Below, in pieces: positions 1 to 9,576 of a DNA stretch of 64,000 nt. The stretch is taken from the NCBI GenBank assembly GCA_029961745.1, contig CP124680.1:1116001-1180000 (forward strand). Reading direction: 5' to 3'. Below the pieces are notes generated by a model. That model saw nothing but the letters and a program-made list of their open reading frames with translations, had not been told where the DNA came from and did not search any database. The position numbers were made by a program, and so were the translations under genes. Every line of letters begins with the position of its first letter. The first letter of the stretch is position 1. This stretch comes from Nocardioides sp. L-11A. GTDB taxonomy: Bacteria; Actinomycetota; Actinomycetes; Propionibacteriales; Nocardioidaceae.

Positions 1-100
1 AGCCGAGCCTGCTGACATGGCCGTAGGCGGGTGACTCGGTGCGATGAAGCCACTCCTCGACCAGTTCGCGGCAGGCATCGTAGTTCAGGACAGGCGGCAT
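1..100 (-). CDS. Unidentified protein, N-terminal fragment cut by the window edge
   Basis: A minus-strand frame opens with ATG at 98-100 and is still open at base 1, giving 33 codons beginning MPPVLNYDACRELVEEW. About 25 of 32 third positions are G or C, which fits real coding in this genome. The upstream sequence has only a weak ribosome-binding site. It would be divergent to the PucR-type regulator at 278, a common arrangement for a regulator and its target. The product cannot be recognised from so short a piece. Confidence 0.4.
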   Translation of the reverse strand, partial: MPPVLNYDACRELVEEWLHRTESPAYGHVSRLG

Positions 101-277
101 GGTCCCGACCGTAGAGAGAGGCGTGCGCGGCCGCCAGCCACACCTGACGTAGCCTCCCGTCGCCCGCCTCTACAACTGTCGAACCGGCTCAGGTGCTGTG
201 CTCGGCTTGGGCCGGGGCATCGGCAGAAGGTGGCAAGCAGCCCGGTCCGAAGCGCCCCGTGAGAGTACGGTGCTCGC

Positions 278-1492
278 GTGGACTCCGAGCTCCAACAGAT
301 CGTCGACAGTCTGGGCCGTCGGCTTCGCCGTTCGGTGGCGATCGATGATCGAAACATCAGACTCCTGGCCTACACATCGCACCGGGCCGATGTCGATGAC
401 GCACGAACGGAATCGGTGATGCGGCGCGCCGTTCCGCAAGCCCTGGTGCGCCATGTCCACAGTGCTGGAGCGCACGAGGCCCAGGGATTCTTCACCGTTC
501 CGTCGCTGCCCGAGCATGGCTTGTCGGTCGAGCGCATCGGGCTGCCTATCCGGCATGACCACGCGTTGCTCGGATTCCTCTGGCTCCTGGCATCGGATGG
601 TCCCGTGACCGCGCAGGAGGCCGAGGCGGTCGAACAGGCTGCCCGTGCGGCCGCGCAGGTTCTCCATCGTGAGCAGTTCCTCGGCGAGTTGAGTCGGGGG
701 CGCGAGCGGGAGCTGGTGCGTGACCTGCTCTCGCAGGAGCCCCGACTGCGTGGTGAGGCCTCGGACCGTCTCATCGACGAGGAACTCGTGGTGATCGGTC
801 CCGTGGTGGTGCTCGTCGTCTCCGTGGGGCACCAGGACGGCGAGCCGCTCAGTGAACGAGACCGGCTTGCGGTGACGGTCGGATTGCTGCGTGGTCGCCA
901 GCGGCTGCCTCCACGCACGGCCATCCAGCTGACGCGTCCCGACCATGGCATCTTGGTCATGATCCGTACCGGTGCCAGGCGGGAGGTGGACGCGGTCGCG
1001 GAGACCATCCATCGGGAGGTCTGTGTCGAGAGCGGCCGGGCGGCCGGAGAGTGGCAGGTGGGAATCGGCGGTGAACGCAGCGGGCTCCTGGACGCCCGTG
1101 CATCGTTCTCGGAGGCGAAGCGGGCCGCCGAGGTCGCCGGAGTGGTGAGGATCCTCGGGCCGATCGTGCGGTACTCCGGCCTCGGCGTCTACGGCCTGCT
1201 CGCCGAGCTGCCCCAGGACAGGCTGAGCCGCAGCATCCACCCCGGTGTGCTGAGGCTGATCGAGCACGACGCCGCCTCAGCCGACGACTCGCTGGTCAGC
1301 ACCCTGGAGGCCTTCCTCGACAATGCGGGGAACGTGAAGCAGACCGCCGCGCAACTGTGCATCCATCGCGCCAGCGTCTATTACCGCCTCGAGCGGATCG
1401 CGAAGCTGGCCGACGTCGACCTGTCCAAAGGAGACGACCGGTTGGCTCTCCACATCGGTCTCAAGGTCTCCCAGCTGATCGGGCTGCGCTAG
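278..1492 (+). CDS. PucR/CdaR-family transcriptional regulator
   Basis: This 404-residue protein ends in the helix-turn-helix of the PucR/CdaR family: around residues 345-376 it reads AFLDNAGNVKQTAAQL then CIHRASVYYRLERI, the family's recognition helix. The first 130 residues look like a GAF-type sensor region, followed by a GGDEF-like middle domain as in CdaR proteins. It starts at GTG 278; no other start fits the alignment better. Family members usually activate purine, amino-acid or sugar-acid catabolism in response to a small ligand. It is followed on the same strand by an FAD oxidoreductase (1714) and is divergent to a fragment at 1-100; either could be its target. The ligand cannot be inferred. 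Confidence 0.85.
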   Translation: MDSELQQIVDSLGRRLRRSVAIDDRNIRLLAYTSHRADVDDARTESVMRRAVPQALVRHVHSAGAHEAQGFFTVPSLPEHGLSVERIGLPIRHDHALLGFLWLLASDGPVTAQEAEAVEQAARAAAQVLHREQFLGELSRGRERELVRDLLSQEPRLRGEASDRLIDEELVVIGPVVVLVVSVGHQDGEPLSERDRLAVTVGLLRGRQRLPPRTAIQLTRPDHGILVMIRTGARREVDAVAETIHREVCVESGRAAGEWQVGIGGERSGLLDARASFSEAKRAAEVAGVVRILGPIVRYSGLGVYGLLAELPQDRLSRSIHPGVLRLIEHDAASADDSLVSTLEAFLDNAGNVKQTAAQLCIHRASVYYRLERIAKLADVDLSKGDDRLALHIGLKVSQLIGLR

Positions 1493-1498
1493 TGCCGC

Positions 1499-1574
1499 GT
1501 CTCAGAAGTTCTTGAACGCTTCGCGCCCAGTGCACGCACCCTGAGCACGCCGACCGACCAACAACTTCTGAGAC
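1499..1574. repeat. 12-bp inverted repeat in the regulator/oxidoreductase gap
   Basis: GTCTCAGAAGTT at 1499-1510 is repeated as its exact reverse complement at 1563-1574, with 52 bp between. The long spacer makes a simple intrinsic terminator unlikely. The arms could be the ends of a small non-autonomous element, or two half-sites for the upstream regulator. Nothing else is seen in the 221-bp gap at 1493-1713. Confidence 0.5.
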
Positions 1575-1713
1575 ACGACACGAGGAAGACCGTTGCTCGC
1601 CGCCGACTCGGCTGCTGTCGTGACAGAGGGCGAAGAGTCTGAACAGTCGTCGGTCCCGTCACGCCGGTGCGCCTGTCTAGCGTGACGGGTGTGACCGTAA
1701 AGAAGCTGCAACC

Positions 1714-2997
1714 ATGAGCACAGGGCGGGACGTCATCGTCATCGGTGCGGGCGTGATCGGCTGTTCGATCGCCTACTCCTTCGCCAGGGCCGGCCGCGAG
1801 GTTCTCGTCATCGATCGAGCCAAAGGCCCTGGAATGGGATCCACGAGCGCGTCGTCGGCGGTGGTGCGCTTCAACTACTCGACGCACACCGGGGTGGCGG
1901 CTGCCTGGGAGTCCAGACAGGCTTGGTCGATGTGGGAGGACCACCTCGGTGGCACCGATGACGGCGCCCTTGCTCGGTTCCACCTGACCGGCGGATTGGT
2001 TCTGGACACGCCCGAGATCGACGCGGCGACGACGTGTCGTCTGTTCGAGCAGGTCGGCGTCCCCTTCGAGCGGTGGACGGCAGGTGACATCCGAGACCGC
2101 ATCCCGGGACTCGACCCGGCCCGGTACTTCCCTCCGAAGCCAGTCTCGAGTGACGAGTTCTGGTCACCCGCTGACGGCGAGCTCGGCGGCATCTGGACGC
2201 CCGACTCCGGATTCGTCGACGACCCGTCGTTCGCTGCCCACAACCTCATGGTGGCCGCGCGGCGGCACGGTGCCGAGTTCGAGTTCGGCAACCCGGTGGT
2301 GGCGATCGAGAAGCGTGGTCAGCGTGCTGTGGCTGTGCGGACTCCCTCGGGACGGTACTCGTGTGACGTGCTGATCAATGTCGCCGGGCCGCATTCGACG
2401 GTGATCAACGACATGGCCGGTGTCACCGAGGAGTTCCGGATCCGCACGCGTCCCCTTCGTCAGGAGGTCCACGAACTCCCAGGCGATGGCCATGACTATC
2501 CACTCGTCGCCGACCTGGACCTCGGTACCTACTTCCGGCGCACCCCTGCCGGCAACGTGTTGGTGGGCGGGGCGGAGCCGGCGTGCGATCCCCTGCACTG
2601 GCTCGAGGACCCGGACGAGTTCAAGACCACTCCGAGCCACGAGGTCTACGAGGCGCAGGCCTATCGCGCCGCCCGCCGCCTGCCCGAGCTGGTGGTCCCC
2701 TCCGCGCCGCGAGGGGTCGTCGGCGTCTACGACGTCAGCAGCGACTGGGTGCCGATCTATGACAAGACCAGCCTCGGCGGCTACTTCGTCGCGATCGGCA
2801 CGAGCGGCAACCAGTTCAAGAACGCTCCTGTCGTCGGTGAGTTCCTCCACGCGATCGTCACGGCCACCGAGGCCGGCATCGACCACGATCAGAACCCCGT
2901 CGAATACAAGCTCACGAGAACCGGCGTGCCTGTCGACCTGGGCGACTACTCCCGCCTGAGAGATCCTGCCCGGACGGCGGGCAACGTCATGGGATGA
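1714..2997 (+). CDS. FAD-dependent oxidoreductase, DAO (glycine/D-amino-acid oxidase) family
   Basis: The 427-residue product begins with a Rossmann FAD-binding motif, VIGAGVIGCS at residues 9-18, followed by the ERAK-like acidic end of strand 2 (VIDRAKG) and the GSTSASSAVVR segment typical of the sarcosine-oxidase/D-amino-acid-oxidase (DAO) fold. The C-terminus has the expected substrate/FAD closing region (IGTSGNQFKNAPVVGE). Such enzymes oxidise secondary or D-amino acids with transfer of electrons to oxygen or an acceptor. The substrate cannot be told. It lies between a PucR-type regulator and a small ACT-domain protein, both on the same strand, suggesting an amino-acid or amine utilisation unit. 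No transmembrane segment or signal peptide is visible. Confidence 0.85.
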   Translation: MSTGRDVIVIGAGVIGCSIAYSFARAGREVLVIDRAKGPGMGSTSASSAVVRFNYSTHTGVAAAWESRQAWSMWEDHLGGTDDGALARFHLTGGLVLDTPEIDAATTCRLFEQVGVPFERWTAGDIRDRIPGLDPARYFPPKPVSSDEFWSPADGELGGIWTPDSGFVDDPSFAAHNLMVAARRHGAEFEFGNPVVAIEKRGQRAVAVRTPSGRYSCDVLINVAGPHSTVINDMAGVTEEFRIRTRPLRQEVHELPGDGHDYPLVADLDLGTYFRRTPAGNVLVGGAEPACDPLHWLEDPDEFKTTPSHEVYEAQAYRAARRLPELVVPSAPRGVVGVYDVSSDWVPIYDKTSLGGYFVAIGTSGNQFKNAPVVGEFLHAIVTATEAGIDHDQNPVEYKLTRTGVPVDLGDYSRLRDPARTAGNVMG

Positions 2998-3025
2998 CCT
3001 CCCGCCGGCGAGCTCGGGAAGGGAC

Positions 3026-3337
3026 GTGGACGACGCCGAGTGCGACGCATCCTCGACCGCTGTCCTGCGCGGAATCGCAGGCCCGACGATGACGGAGGAG
3101 CGTTCATTCTGTCTCACCGTCGTGCTGGCCGGCGCTGACGAAGCCGCAGTGCTGTCGGTCGTCGCGATGCTCCACCGCCGGGCCGTCCCCCTCGACGAGT
3201 TGACGATGACCCGCCCCTGCGCCGGACGGAGAGTCGTGACGGCCATGATCGCTACGACACCTGCACGCGCACACCTGGTCGCGATGTCGCTGCGGAGCCT
3301 CGTGGACGTCGTCTCGGTCGAGCTGTGCCAACGATGA
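3026..3337 (+). CDS. Small free-standing ACT-domain protein
   Basis: The 103-residue protein resembles the ACT domain of the acetolactate synthase small subunit: a first strand (SFCLTVVLAGA), a helix, HRRAVPLDELTM in the place of the IlvN RRGFNIESL segment, and a late SLRSLVDVVSVEL that mimics the QLNKLVDVLKV stretch. ACT domains bind amino acids and tune enzymes. No acetolactate synthase large subunit is present nearby. The start is GTG 3026, with GGGAAGGGA just upstream; ATG 3089 is an alternative that would keep only the domain. It begins 28 bp after the oxidoreductase and so is probably co-transcribed with it. It may act as an amino-acid-responsive partner of that enzyme. Confidence 0.6.
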   Translation: MDDAECDASSTAVLRGIAGPTMTEERSFCLTVVLAGADEAAVLSVVAMLHRRAVPLDELTMTRPCAGRRVVTAMIATTPARAHLVAMSLRSLVDVVSVELCQR

Positions 3338-3345
3338 GTGCAGGC

Positions 3346-4107
3346 TCAGCCGCGGTTCTGCCAGACCACGACCTCGTCGAGCAGGGCGGGATGCTGCTTG
3401 GCGACGTACTTGACGTAGGCGGTCATGTGCGTCGTCATCAGGCTCTCGGCGCGCGCGCCGTCGCCGGCCAGGATCGCCTCGGCGATGTCGACGTGGGCCG
3501 CGTGGACGTCGTGCTGCCGGGTCTTGGGGAAGAGCACCGAGCGCACTCGGTCGCGGAAGATCTCGGCGAGCGACTGGCACACCAGGCTGACGAGGGTGTT
3601 CTCACCCATGGCGATGACCGAGGCGTGGAAGTCCGCGGTGATGTGGAGGTAGGTCTCGGTGTCCGGGGCGTCCGGGCCCGCCGCCGCGAGGTCGACGAGC
3701 TCGCGGGCCGCGTCGGAGCCCTTCTGCCGCTCCGCGGCGAGTCGCGCCGCCATCGGCTCGAGGATCAGCCGCGCCTCGTTGACCTCGCGGTAGGTCACCT
3801 CGGCGAACTGGAAGAAGAGCGAGGCGACCCGGCCGAAGTCCTCGGGGTGCACGCTCTGCACGACCGGCCCGCCTCCCGGGCCCGGCTTGAGGGCGATCAG
3901 CCCGCAGGTCTCGAGCACCCGCAGCGCCTCGCGCAGGGTGCCCCGGCCGACGCTGTACTCCTCCAGCATGTCGGCCTCCTTGGGCAGCTGGTCGCCCGCG
4001 CCCAGGCCGCGCCGCTTGATGTCGCGGAGGACCGACTGCGCCACGTTGTTGGCGAGCTTGTCCTTGCGGGTGCTGCGTCGGGTCGGTGCTCCGGCCGTCG
4101 TGCTCAT
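3346..4107 (-). CDS. GntR-family regulator with FCD ligand domain (FadR subfamily)
   Basis: The protein has an N-terminal winged helix (about residues 15-85, with SVGRGTLREALRVLETCGLI, the classic GntR recognition segment) and an all-helical FCD domain over the rest. Conserved FCD acidic and histidine residues are seen in EARLILEPMAARLA and in ITADFHASVIAMGENTLV. ATG 4107 is preferred over GTG 4110 because GGAGG lies 7 bp upstream. It follows an acyl-CoA synthetase gene on the same strand after an 89-bp gap, and FadR-type proteins often control fatty or organic acid use. It may therefore repress its neighbour. It is convergent with the ACT-domain gene, with only 8 bp between. Confidence 0.87.
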   Translation of the reverse strand: MSTTAGAPTRRSTRKDKLANNVAQSVLRDIKRRGLGAGDQLPKEADMLEEYSVGRGTLREALRVLETCGLIALKPGPGGGPVVQSVHPEDFGRVASLFFQFAEVTYREVNEARLILEPMAARLAAERQKGSDAARELVDLAAAGPDAPDTETYLHITADFHASVIAMGENTLVSLVCQSLAEIFRDRVRSVLFPKTRQHDVHAAHVDIAEAILAGDGARAESLMTTHMTAYVKYVAKQHPALLDEVVVWQNRG

Positions 4108-4196
4108 CACAGGTCCTCCATGCGCATCATGATGAGGACATGATGGCCGCTCCCGCCCCCGATCGGGCGGAGGCGTGGCCGGTGGGGGCGGCTCCC

Positions 4197-5786
4197 TCAG
4201 CCCTCCTCGGCGGCCGCCAGGTCCGCGTGCGCCTCACGGAGCTGCCGCTTGAGGATCTTCCCGCTCGGGTTCTTGGGCAGCGCCTCGGCGAGCACGACGT
4301 ACTTCGGCGCCTTGTAGCCCGCCAGCTTCGTCCGCGCGTGGGCGAGCACGTCCTCGGGTGTGAGCGCCGCGCCCGCTCGGGGGACGACGACCGCGGCCAC
4401 GGCCTCCACCCAGCGCGGGTGGCTGACGCCGAAGACCGCGACCTCGGCGACGTCCGGATGCGCGTAGATCGCCTCTTCGACCTCGCGGCTGGCCACATTC
4501 TCGCCGCCGGTCTTGATCATGTCCTTCTTGCGGTCCACCACGTAGAGGTGGCCGGTGTCGTCGAGATAGCCGAGGTCGCCGGAGTGGAACCAGCCGCCAC
4601 GGAAGGCCTCCGCCGTCTTCTCCGGGTCCTTGTAGTAGCCGAGCGTGGCGTGCGGGCTGCGGTGGACGATCTCGCCGACGGTGCCGGCGGGGACCGGCCG
4701 GTCCTCGTCGTCGACGATCCGGGTCTCGACGTTGAGTGACGGGCGCCCGGCCGACCCGGCGTAGGGCAGCTGCTCGTCGGGGCCGAGGATGGTGGCGAGC
4801 GGGGCCATCTCGGTCTGGCCGTAGAAGTTCCACAGTGCGACGCCGGGCAGGCGCTCACGCAGCTCGCGCAGCACCTCCACCGGCATGGGGGAGGCGCCGT
4901 AGTAGCCCTTGCGCAGGCTCGACAGGTCGGTGGCGTCGAAGTCCGGGTGGCGCAGCAGCCCGATCCACACCGTCGGCGGCGCGAAGAACTTCGTGACCCG
5001 GTGCTCGGCGATGCTCCGCAGCACGGTGGCCGGGTCGGGGCCGGGCAGGAGGATGCTCGTCGCCCCGAGGTAGACGTCGGTGCCGAGGAAGCAGTCCAGC
5101 TGCGCGCAGTGGTAGAGCGGCAGCGTGTGCAACTCGACGTCGTCGGCGCTCATCGAACCGTCGATGGCGCACGAGACGTACTGCCACAGCAGGGACCGGC
5201 TGCTCAGCAGCGCTCCCTTCGGCCGGGACTCGGTCCCCGAGGTGAACATCATCCGGACCGGATCGTCGTCGGCCATCGGTACGACGACCGACGGTCCGTC
5301 GTGCTCCAGCCAGCCGGTCAGGTCCTCCCAGCCGTCCGGCACCGGTCCGGAGGCGGCGAGCCGGATCACCCGGCGGACCCGCACCTGGGGGTCGGCGGCC
5401 GCGGCGAGGGCGGCGTCGGCGGTCGCTACCAGCGCCTCCTCGGCGACGAACCCGGTCGCGCCGCTGTGGTCGAGGATGAAGGCGATCTCATCGGCGCCGA
5501 GCATGAAGTTGATCGGCACCAGGACCACGCCGGCCCGGGCGGCGGCGAAGTCCAGCACCGCGAACTGCCAGCAGTTGTGCGCCAGCAGCGCGAGGCGATC
5601 GCCCTTGCCGAGACCGGCAGCGGCGATCGCGGCCGCGGTCCGCTCGACGTACCCCTCCAGCTCCGCGAAGGTCAGCCGCTGCTCGCCGTCGACGAGTGCG
5701 AGCTTGTCGGGGACGCGCTGGGCGGTACGGCGCGGGAGGTCGCCGAGGGTGTGCTGACGGGCCGAGGAGACGTCGCTGTCGCTCAT
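4197..5786 (-). CDS. AMP-dependent acyl-CoA synthetase
   Basis: This 529-residue enzyme carries the adenylate-forming signature motifs in order: the phosphate-binding loop FTSGTESRPKGALL near residue 180, NFYGQTEMAPLA near 318, HSGDLGYLDDTGHLYVVDRKK near 400, and the catalytic lysine region NPSGKILKRQLR near the C-terminus. It should activate a carboxylic acid to its CoA thioester through an acyl-AMP. The likely substrates are medium- or long-chain fatty acids or an aryl acid, but the sequence does not decide this. The loop has ESR where most members have TGX, a modest departure. It starts with ATG 5786 and precedes the GntR/FCD regulator on the same strand. Confidence 0.88.
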   Translation of the reverse strand: MSDSDVSSARQHTLGDLPRRTAQRVPDKLALVDGEQRLTFAELEGYVERTAAAIAAAGLGKGDRLALLAHNCWQFAVLDFAAARAGVVLVPINFMLGADEIAFILDHSGATGFVAEEALVATADAALAAAADPQVRVRRVIRLAASGPVPDGWEDLTGWLEHDGPSVVVPMADDDPVRMMFTSGTESRPKGALLSSRSLLWQYVSCAIDGSMSADDVELHTLPLYHCAQLDCFLGTDVYLGATSILLPGPDPATVLRSIAEHRVTKFFAPPTVWIGLLRHPDFDATDLSSLRKGYYGASPMPVEVLRELRERLPGVALWNFYGQTEMAPLATILGPDEQLPYAGSAGRPSLNVETRIVDDEDRPVPAGTVGEIVHRSPHATLGYYKDPEKTAEAFRGGWFHSGDLGYLDDTGHLYVVDRKKDMIKTGGENVASREVEEAIYAHPDVAEVAVFGVSHPRWVEAVAAVVVPRAGAALTPEDVLAHARTKLAGYKAPKYVVLAEALPKNPSGKILKRQLREAHADLAAAEEG

Positions 5787-5832
5787 GGCCCGAGGCTAGG
5801 AGATGCGAGGTTGGGCCCGCGTTGGACGGCCC

Positions 5833-7530
5833 TCAGGCAAGTGGTTGCGTCGCCGCGGTGATCCGCCGGGTCCCGGCCTTGGTCTGGCGCGAGGCCACCC
5901 GGCGGATCGCGCTGTTCGGGTCGGTGCCCTTGTCGACGAGGTACCAGTCGGCCTGCACGCGCGCGCTGGAGAAGTCGACGATCATGCAGCCGGTCTTGAA
6001 GCCCTCCGACCAGCGGATCCACGGGTTGGCGAGCGCGGCATTGGTGTTCAGGACGGCGTCGAGGAGGTTGCCGACGCCCGGCGCCACCTGGTTGACCATG
6101 GTCTGCAGCGACGGCGAGGCCACGCCCGGGGTGACGTACTCGACCGCGACCGACCTGCGGTCGAGCAGGTACCGGTTGGGACGCGCGGGGATCTCGCTGG
6201 CGAAGCTCTGGTGGACGTCGCCGGTGAGGATCACGACGTCGTCGATGCCGGCCATGCCGTCGACGATGCGCTGACGCTGGGCGAGGAAGCCGTTCCAGTC
6301 CTCGACGTAGAGCTGGAGCAGCGGCTTCTCCAGCTGCTGGGACAGCTTCGGGCCGAGCAGGTCGGTGATCTGGCCGGGGAGCTGGGGGAGCAGGACCTGC
6401 GGGAAGAAGGGGACCTGGTTGCCCAGCACCTTCCATCGGGCAGTGCTCGCGGCGAGGCCCTGGACCAGCCAGTGCTCCTGGTCGTCTCCGATCATCGACG
6501 CGTCGGGATCGGCGGAGGGCGCGCCGAGGGCGACGTACCCGAGCAGCATGCTCTTCGGCGGCTGCGTCCGGAACCGGCGCTCGTCGAGCATCCACAGGTC
6601 GACCTGGTCGCCGAAGACGAGACGGCGGTTGATCCGCTGCCAGTCGTCGGGGTCGGTGTGCCGGATCGGCAACCACTCCAGGAACGCCCGCCGCCCCGCG
6701 GTGGCGCGGGTGGCCCAGTCGCCCTCGGCGGCCGGGTCGTGGTTCTCGGCGCCGCCCTGCCAGGTGTCGTTGGCGATCTCGTGGTCGTCCCAGACGGCGA
6801 CCATCGGGTGCGCGGCGTGCAGGTCCTGGAGGTGCTGCTCGAGCTTGTAGCAGCCGTGCCGCACCCGGTAGTCCGCGAGCGTCGTGCACTCGTGGAGCGG
6901 ATCGGCGTTGCGCGGGTTCTTGGGGTAGCCGGCGATCACCCCACCGGGGGCGTACTCGTAGACGTAGTCGCCGAGGTGCAGGATCGCGTGCAGGTCGGTG
7001 CGGGTGGCGAGGAACTCGTAGGGCTGGAAGTAGCCCCAGTCGTAGTTGGCGCACGACACGACGCCGAAGCGCACCGGCGCCGAGGACCCGGCGGCGGGCG
7101 CGGTCCGGGTGCGGCCGGTGCGGGACGTCGCCCCGAGCGCCGTGAATCGGTACCAGTACGCCGTCGCGGGGGCCAGGCCGCCGACGTCGACGTGCAGCGT
7201 GTGGTCCCGCGCGGCCGAGGCGGTCGCGGTGCCCTGCTGGACGACGTGGGCGAACCCGGGGTCGCTCGCGACCTCCCAGGCGACGGTGACGTCGGGGCCC
7301 ATGCCGGAGCCCGGGGCGGCCTCCACGGACGGCGTGACCCGGGTCCACAGGACGACGCCGCCGGGCAGCGGGTCGCCGGACGCGACACCGTGGACGAAAG
7401 GCGCCGACGCGGCGACCGCCTCGGGCCACGAGGCGAGCGCCAGGGCGGCGCCGCCGCCGAGTGCGCCGGCCATGACCGAGCGGCGGGACAGGCCACGGGG
7501 CCTGCTGACGGGAAGGGACGGGTCGGACAC
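5833..7530 (-). CDS. phoD: Secreted alkaline phosphatase D (PhoD)
   Basis: The 565-residue protein starts with a twin-arginine signal (SRRSVMAGALGGGAALAL) ending near residue 41 at AVAASAP, so it is exported folded. An N-terminal fibronectin-like PhoD domain follows (VASGDPLPGGVVLWTRVTP), then the metallophosphatase core with SCANYDWGYFQPYEF, HLGDYVYEY, VAVWDDHEIANDTW and ILTGDVHQSFA, which supply the metal ligands. PhoD enzymes are Ca/Fe-dependent phosphodiesterase/phosphomonoesterases that release phosphate from teichoic acids and other esters. GTG 7530 is the start, with GGAGG 5 bp upstream. It lies 51 bp downstream of the MFS gene on the same strand. No pho-box could be assigned. Confidence 0.92.
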   Translation of the reverse strand: MSDPSLPVSRPRGLSRRSVMAGALGGGAALALASWPEAVAASAPFVHGVASGDPLPGGVVLWTRVTPSVEAAPGSGMGPDVTVAWEVASDPGFAHVVQQGTATASAARDHTLHVDVGGLAPATAYWYRFTALGATSRTGRTRTAPAAGSSAPVRFGVVSCANYDWGYFQPYEFLATRTDLHAILHLGDYVYEYAPGGVIAGYPKNPRNADPLHECTTLADYRVRHGCYKLEQHLQDLHAAHPMVAVWDDHEIANDTWQGGAENHDPAAEGDWATRATAGRRAFLEWLPIRHTDPDDWQRINRRLVFGDQVDLWMLDERRFRTQPPKSMLLGYVALGAPSADPDASMIGDDQEHWLVQGLAASTARWKVLGNQVPFFPQVLLPQLPGQITDLLGPKLSQQLEKPLLQLYVEDWNGFLAQRQRIVDGMAGIDDVVILTGDVHQSFASEIPARPNRYLLDRRSVAVEYVTPGVASPSLQTMVNQVAPGVGNLLDAVLNTNAALANPWIRWSEGFKTGCMIVDFSSARVQADWYLVDKGTDPNSAIRRVASRQTKAGTRRITAATQPLA

Positions 7531-7581
7531 GGGGGCCTCCTGGGCGTACTCCCCGGCGCAACGACTCGGATGTGACCTGCG

Positions 7582-9576
7582 TTACGTCGTGCCGCCGACC
7601 TCGGACCGGCTCGAACGGTCGGTGAGGTCCGCGAGCGGCGTACCGAGCTGGAGGTCGAAGTCCCGCGCCTCCTCCCACACGGTGAGGGTGCGGGAGCCGA
7701 GGGCCTCGTCCGGCCCGGCGACGGTGAGGACGTAGCGGCCGTTGGCGGGACGGGGCACCTCGTAGCGGCCCTCGTGGTCGGTGCGCACGCTCGCGACCAG
7801 GCCGCCGGTGCCGCGGGTGAGGGCGACCAGCGCGTCGACCACCGGACGGTCGTCGGCGTCGCGGATGGTGCCGCGCAGGGTGAGCCGTTCGCGCAGCACG
7901 ATCGGTGGGATCGGGGCGGCGCTGTCGAGGGTCATCATCCGCGAGCGCGGACGCCAGCCGTCGGCGGCGGTCACGACCAGGTAGTCGGCCGGCCGGGGGA
8001 CCGCGGCGGCGAACCGGCCTTCGGCGTCGGCCTGGCCCCAGTCGACCGCCCGGCCGTCGGGCGTCAGCACGGTGACCACCGCGTGCCGGATCGGCTGGCC
8101 CTTGAGGCTGAGCACCTGGCCCTTCACGATCTGCGCACGGCTGGTGTTCTCGGCACCGGAGCGGTCCGCCTCCTCGGCGTACTCCCGCATGCTGAGCATG
8201 GGTACGCCGATCAACGCGGTCGCCAGCCCTGCGCCGGAGGCGATCCAGAAGATCAGCTCCAGGGAGTCCAGCGTCGGCAGCTCCCGGCCGCCCACGGTCA
8301 TCACGGACGCGGTCGTGATCGCGGCGGTGACGGCGCTGATCGTGGAGGTGCCGAGCGAGCGGAGCAGGACGTTGAGGCCGTTGGCGGAGGCGGTCTCGGT
8401 GACCGGCACCGCGCGCATGATCAGGGTCGGCAGGGCGCCGTACACCATGGCGGTGCCGGTGCCGACGGCCACGGAGCCGACCACGATCTGGGCGAGGTCC
8501 GCGCTGTAGAAGACCCGCCAGAGGTAGGCGGTCCCCATCAGCAGTGCGCCGGCGACGAGGGTGACCTGCGGGCCGAAGCGCCGGATCAGCCAGGCCGACA
8601 CCGGGGCCATCAGGCCGAAGGCCGCGGCGTTGGGGACCATCCAGAGGCCGGTGTGGAGGACGTCGAGGCCCTGGCCGTACCCGGTCGCCGCCGGCATCTG
8701 GAGCAGCAGGGTCGTCACCAGCATGTTGGCGAACATGGACAGGCCGGCGAAGACCGACGCGAGGTTGACCAGCACCACCGCGCGGCGGGCGGCGACCCGG
8801 ACGTCGACCAGCGGGCGCGGGGTGCGCAGCTCGAGGGGGATCCACACCGCGATGAGCGCGACGCCGGCGGCGGCGCTGCCCACGGTGCGCGGCCCGAGCC
8901 AGCCCCACTGGCCGCCCTTGGAGAGGGCGAGCAGGATGGCGGTCAGGGCCACCGAGAGGATCAGGGCACCGCGCAGGTCGAAGGCGCCGCTGGTGCGGAC
9001 CGGTGACTCCGGCAGCAGCCCGAGCGTGCCAGCGATCAGGACGATGCCGACGATGCCGGTGAGCCAGAAGGACGCGTGCCAGTCCATGTGCTCGACGATC
9101 AGGCCCGACAGCGGCAGCCCGACGCCGGCGCCGATCGCGAGGGTGGCGCTCATCAGGGCGACGCCGAGGGGCACCCGGTCGCGGGGCAGCTCGTCGCGCA
9201 TGATCGCGATCGCGACCGGGATCAGCGCGACCCCGACGCCCTGCAGGGCGCGGGCGGCGATGAGCAGCGGCAGCACCTGGCTGACCGCGCCGAGCAGGGA
9301 GCCGGCGACCGCCACCCCCAGCGAGACCACCATCATCCGGCGTTTGCCGTACATGTCGGCCAGCCGCGAGATCGTCGGTGTCGCCACCGCGCCGCTCAGC
9401 AGCGTGGCCGTCACCAGCCACGAGGCGCTGTCGGCGGAGGTGTCGAGGAGCCGGGGCAGGTCGGGCAGCAGCGGGAGGAGCAGCGTCTGCTGCAGCGAGA
9501 CCACGATGCCGCAGCACGAGAGCATCGCGACGATGAGGGCGGGACTCGTGCGTGGCCGGACGGGTTCGACGACCAC
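7582..9576 (-). CDS. MFS drug-type transporter with two C-terminal carboxypeptidase-regulatory-like (beta-sandwich) domains
   Basis: Residues 1 to about 485 are a 14-helix major facilitator of the DHA2 drug:H+ antiporter type: the cytoplasmic loop motif reads [12 protein letters not shown] and motif C is present around [14 protein letters not shown]. The remaining 180 residues hold two repeats of a carboxypeptidase regulatory-like / CnaB-type fold ([20 protein letters not shown] and [20 protein letters not shown], each followed by a GRF/GRY-ending strand pair). Typical DHA2 proteins lack this tail. The predicted topology would leave the tail in the cytoplasm if 14 helices are present. GTG 9576 is the start; the gene is divergent to the DUF2200 gene with 36 bp between. 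The substrate is unknown. Confidence 0.85.
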   Translation of the reverse strand: MVVEPVRPRTSPALIVAMLSCCGIVVSLQQTLLLPLLPDLPRLLDTSADSASWLVTATLLSGAVATPTISRLADMYGKRRMMVVSLGVAVAGSLLGAVSQVLPLLIAARALQGVGVALIPVAIAIMRDELPRDRVPLGVALMSATLAIGAGVGLPLSGLIVEHMDWHASFWLTGIVGIVLIAGTLGLLPESPVRTSGAFDLRGALILSVALTAILLALSKGGQWGWLGPRTVGSAAAGVALIAVWIPLELRTPRPLVDVRVAARRAVVLVNLASVFAGLSMFANMLVTTLLLQMPAATGYGQGLDVLHTGLWMVPNAAAFGLMAPVSAWLIRRFGPQVTLVAGALLMGTAYLWRVFYSADLAQIVVGSVAVGTGTAMVYGALPTLIMRAVPVTETASANGLNVLLRSLGTSTISAVTAAITTASVMTVGGRELPTLDSLELIFWIASGAGLATALIGVPMLSMREYAEEADRSGAENTSRAQIVKGQVLSLKGQPIRHAVVTVLTPDGRAVDWGQADAEGRFAAAVPRPADYLVVTAADGWRPRSRMMTLDSAAPIPPIVLRERLTLRGTIRDADDRPVVDALVALTRGTGGLVASVRTDHEGRYEVPRPANGRYVLTVAGPDEALGSRTLTVWEEARDFDLQLGTPLADLTDRSSRSEVGGTT

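Noticed and set aside
44..262. A 72-codon plus-strand frame before the PucR-type gene
   Set aside because: Arg/Pro-rich product, no ribosome-binding site; the minus-strand frame 1-100 is a better coding candidate.
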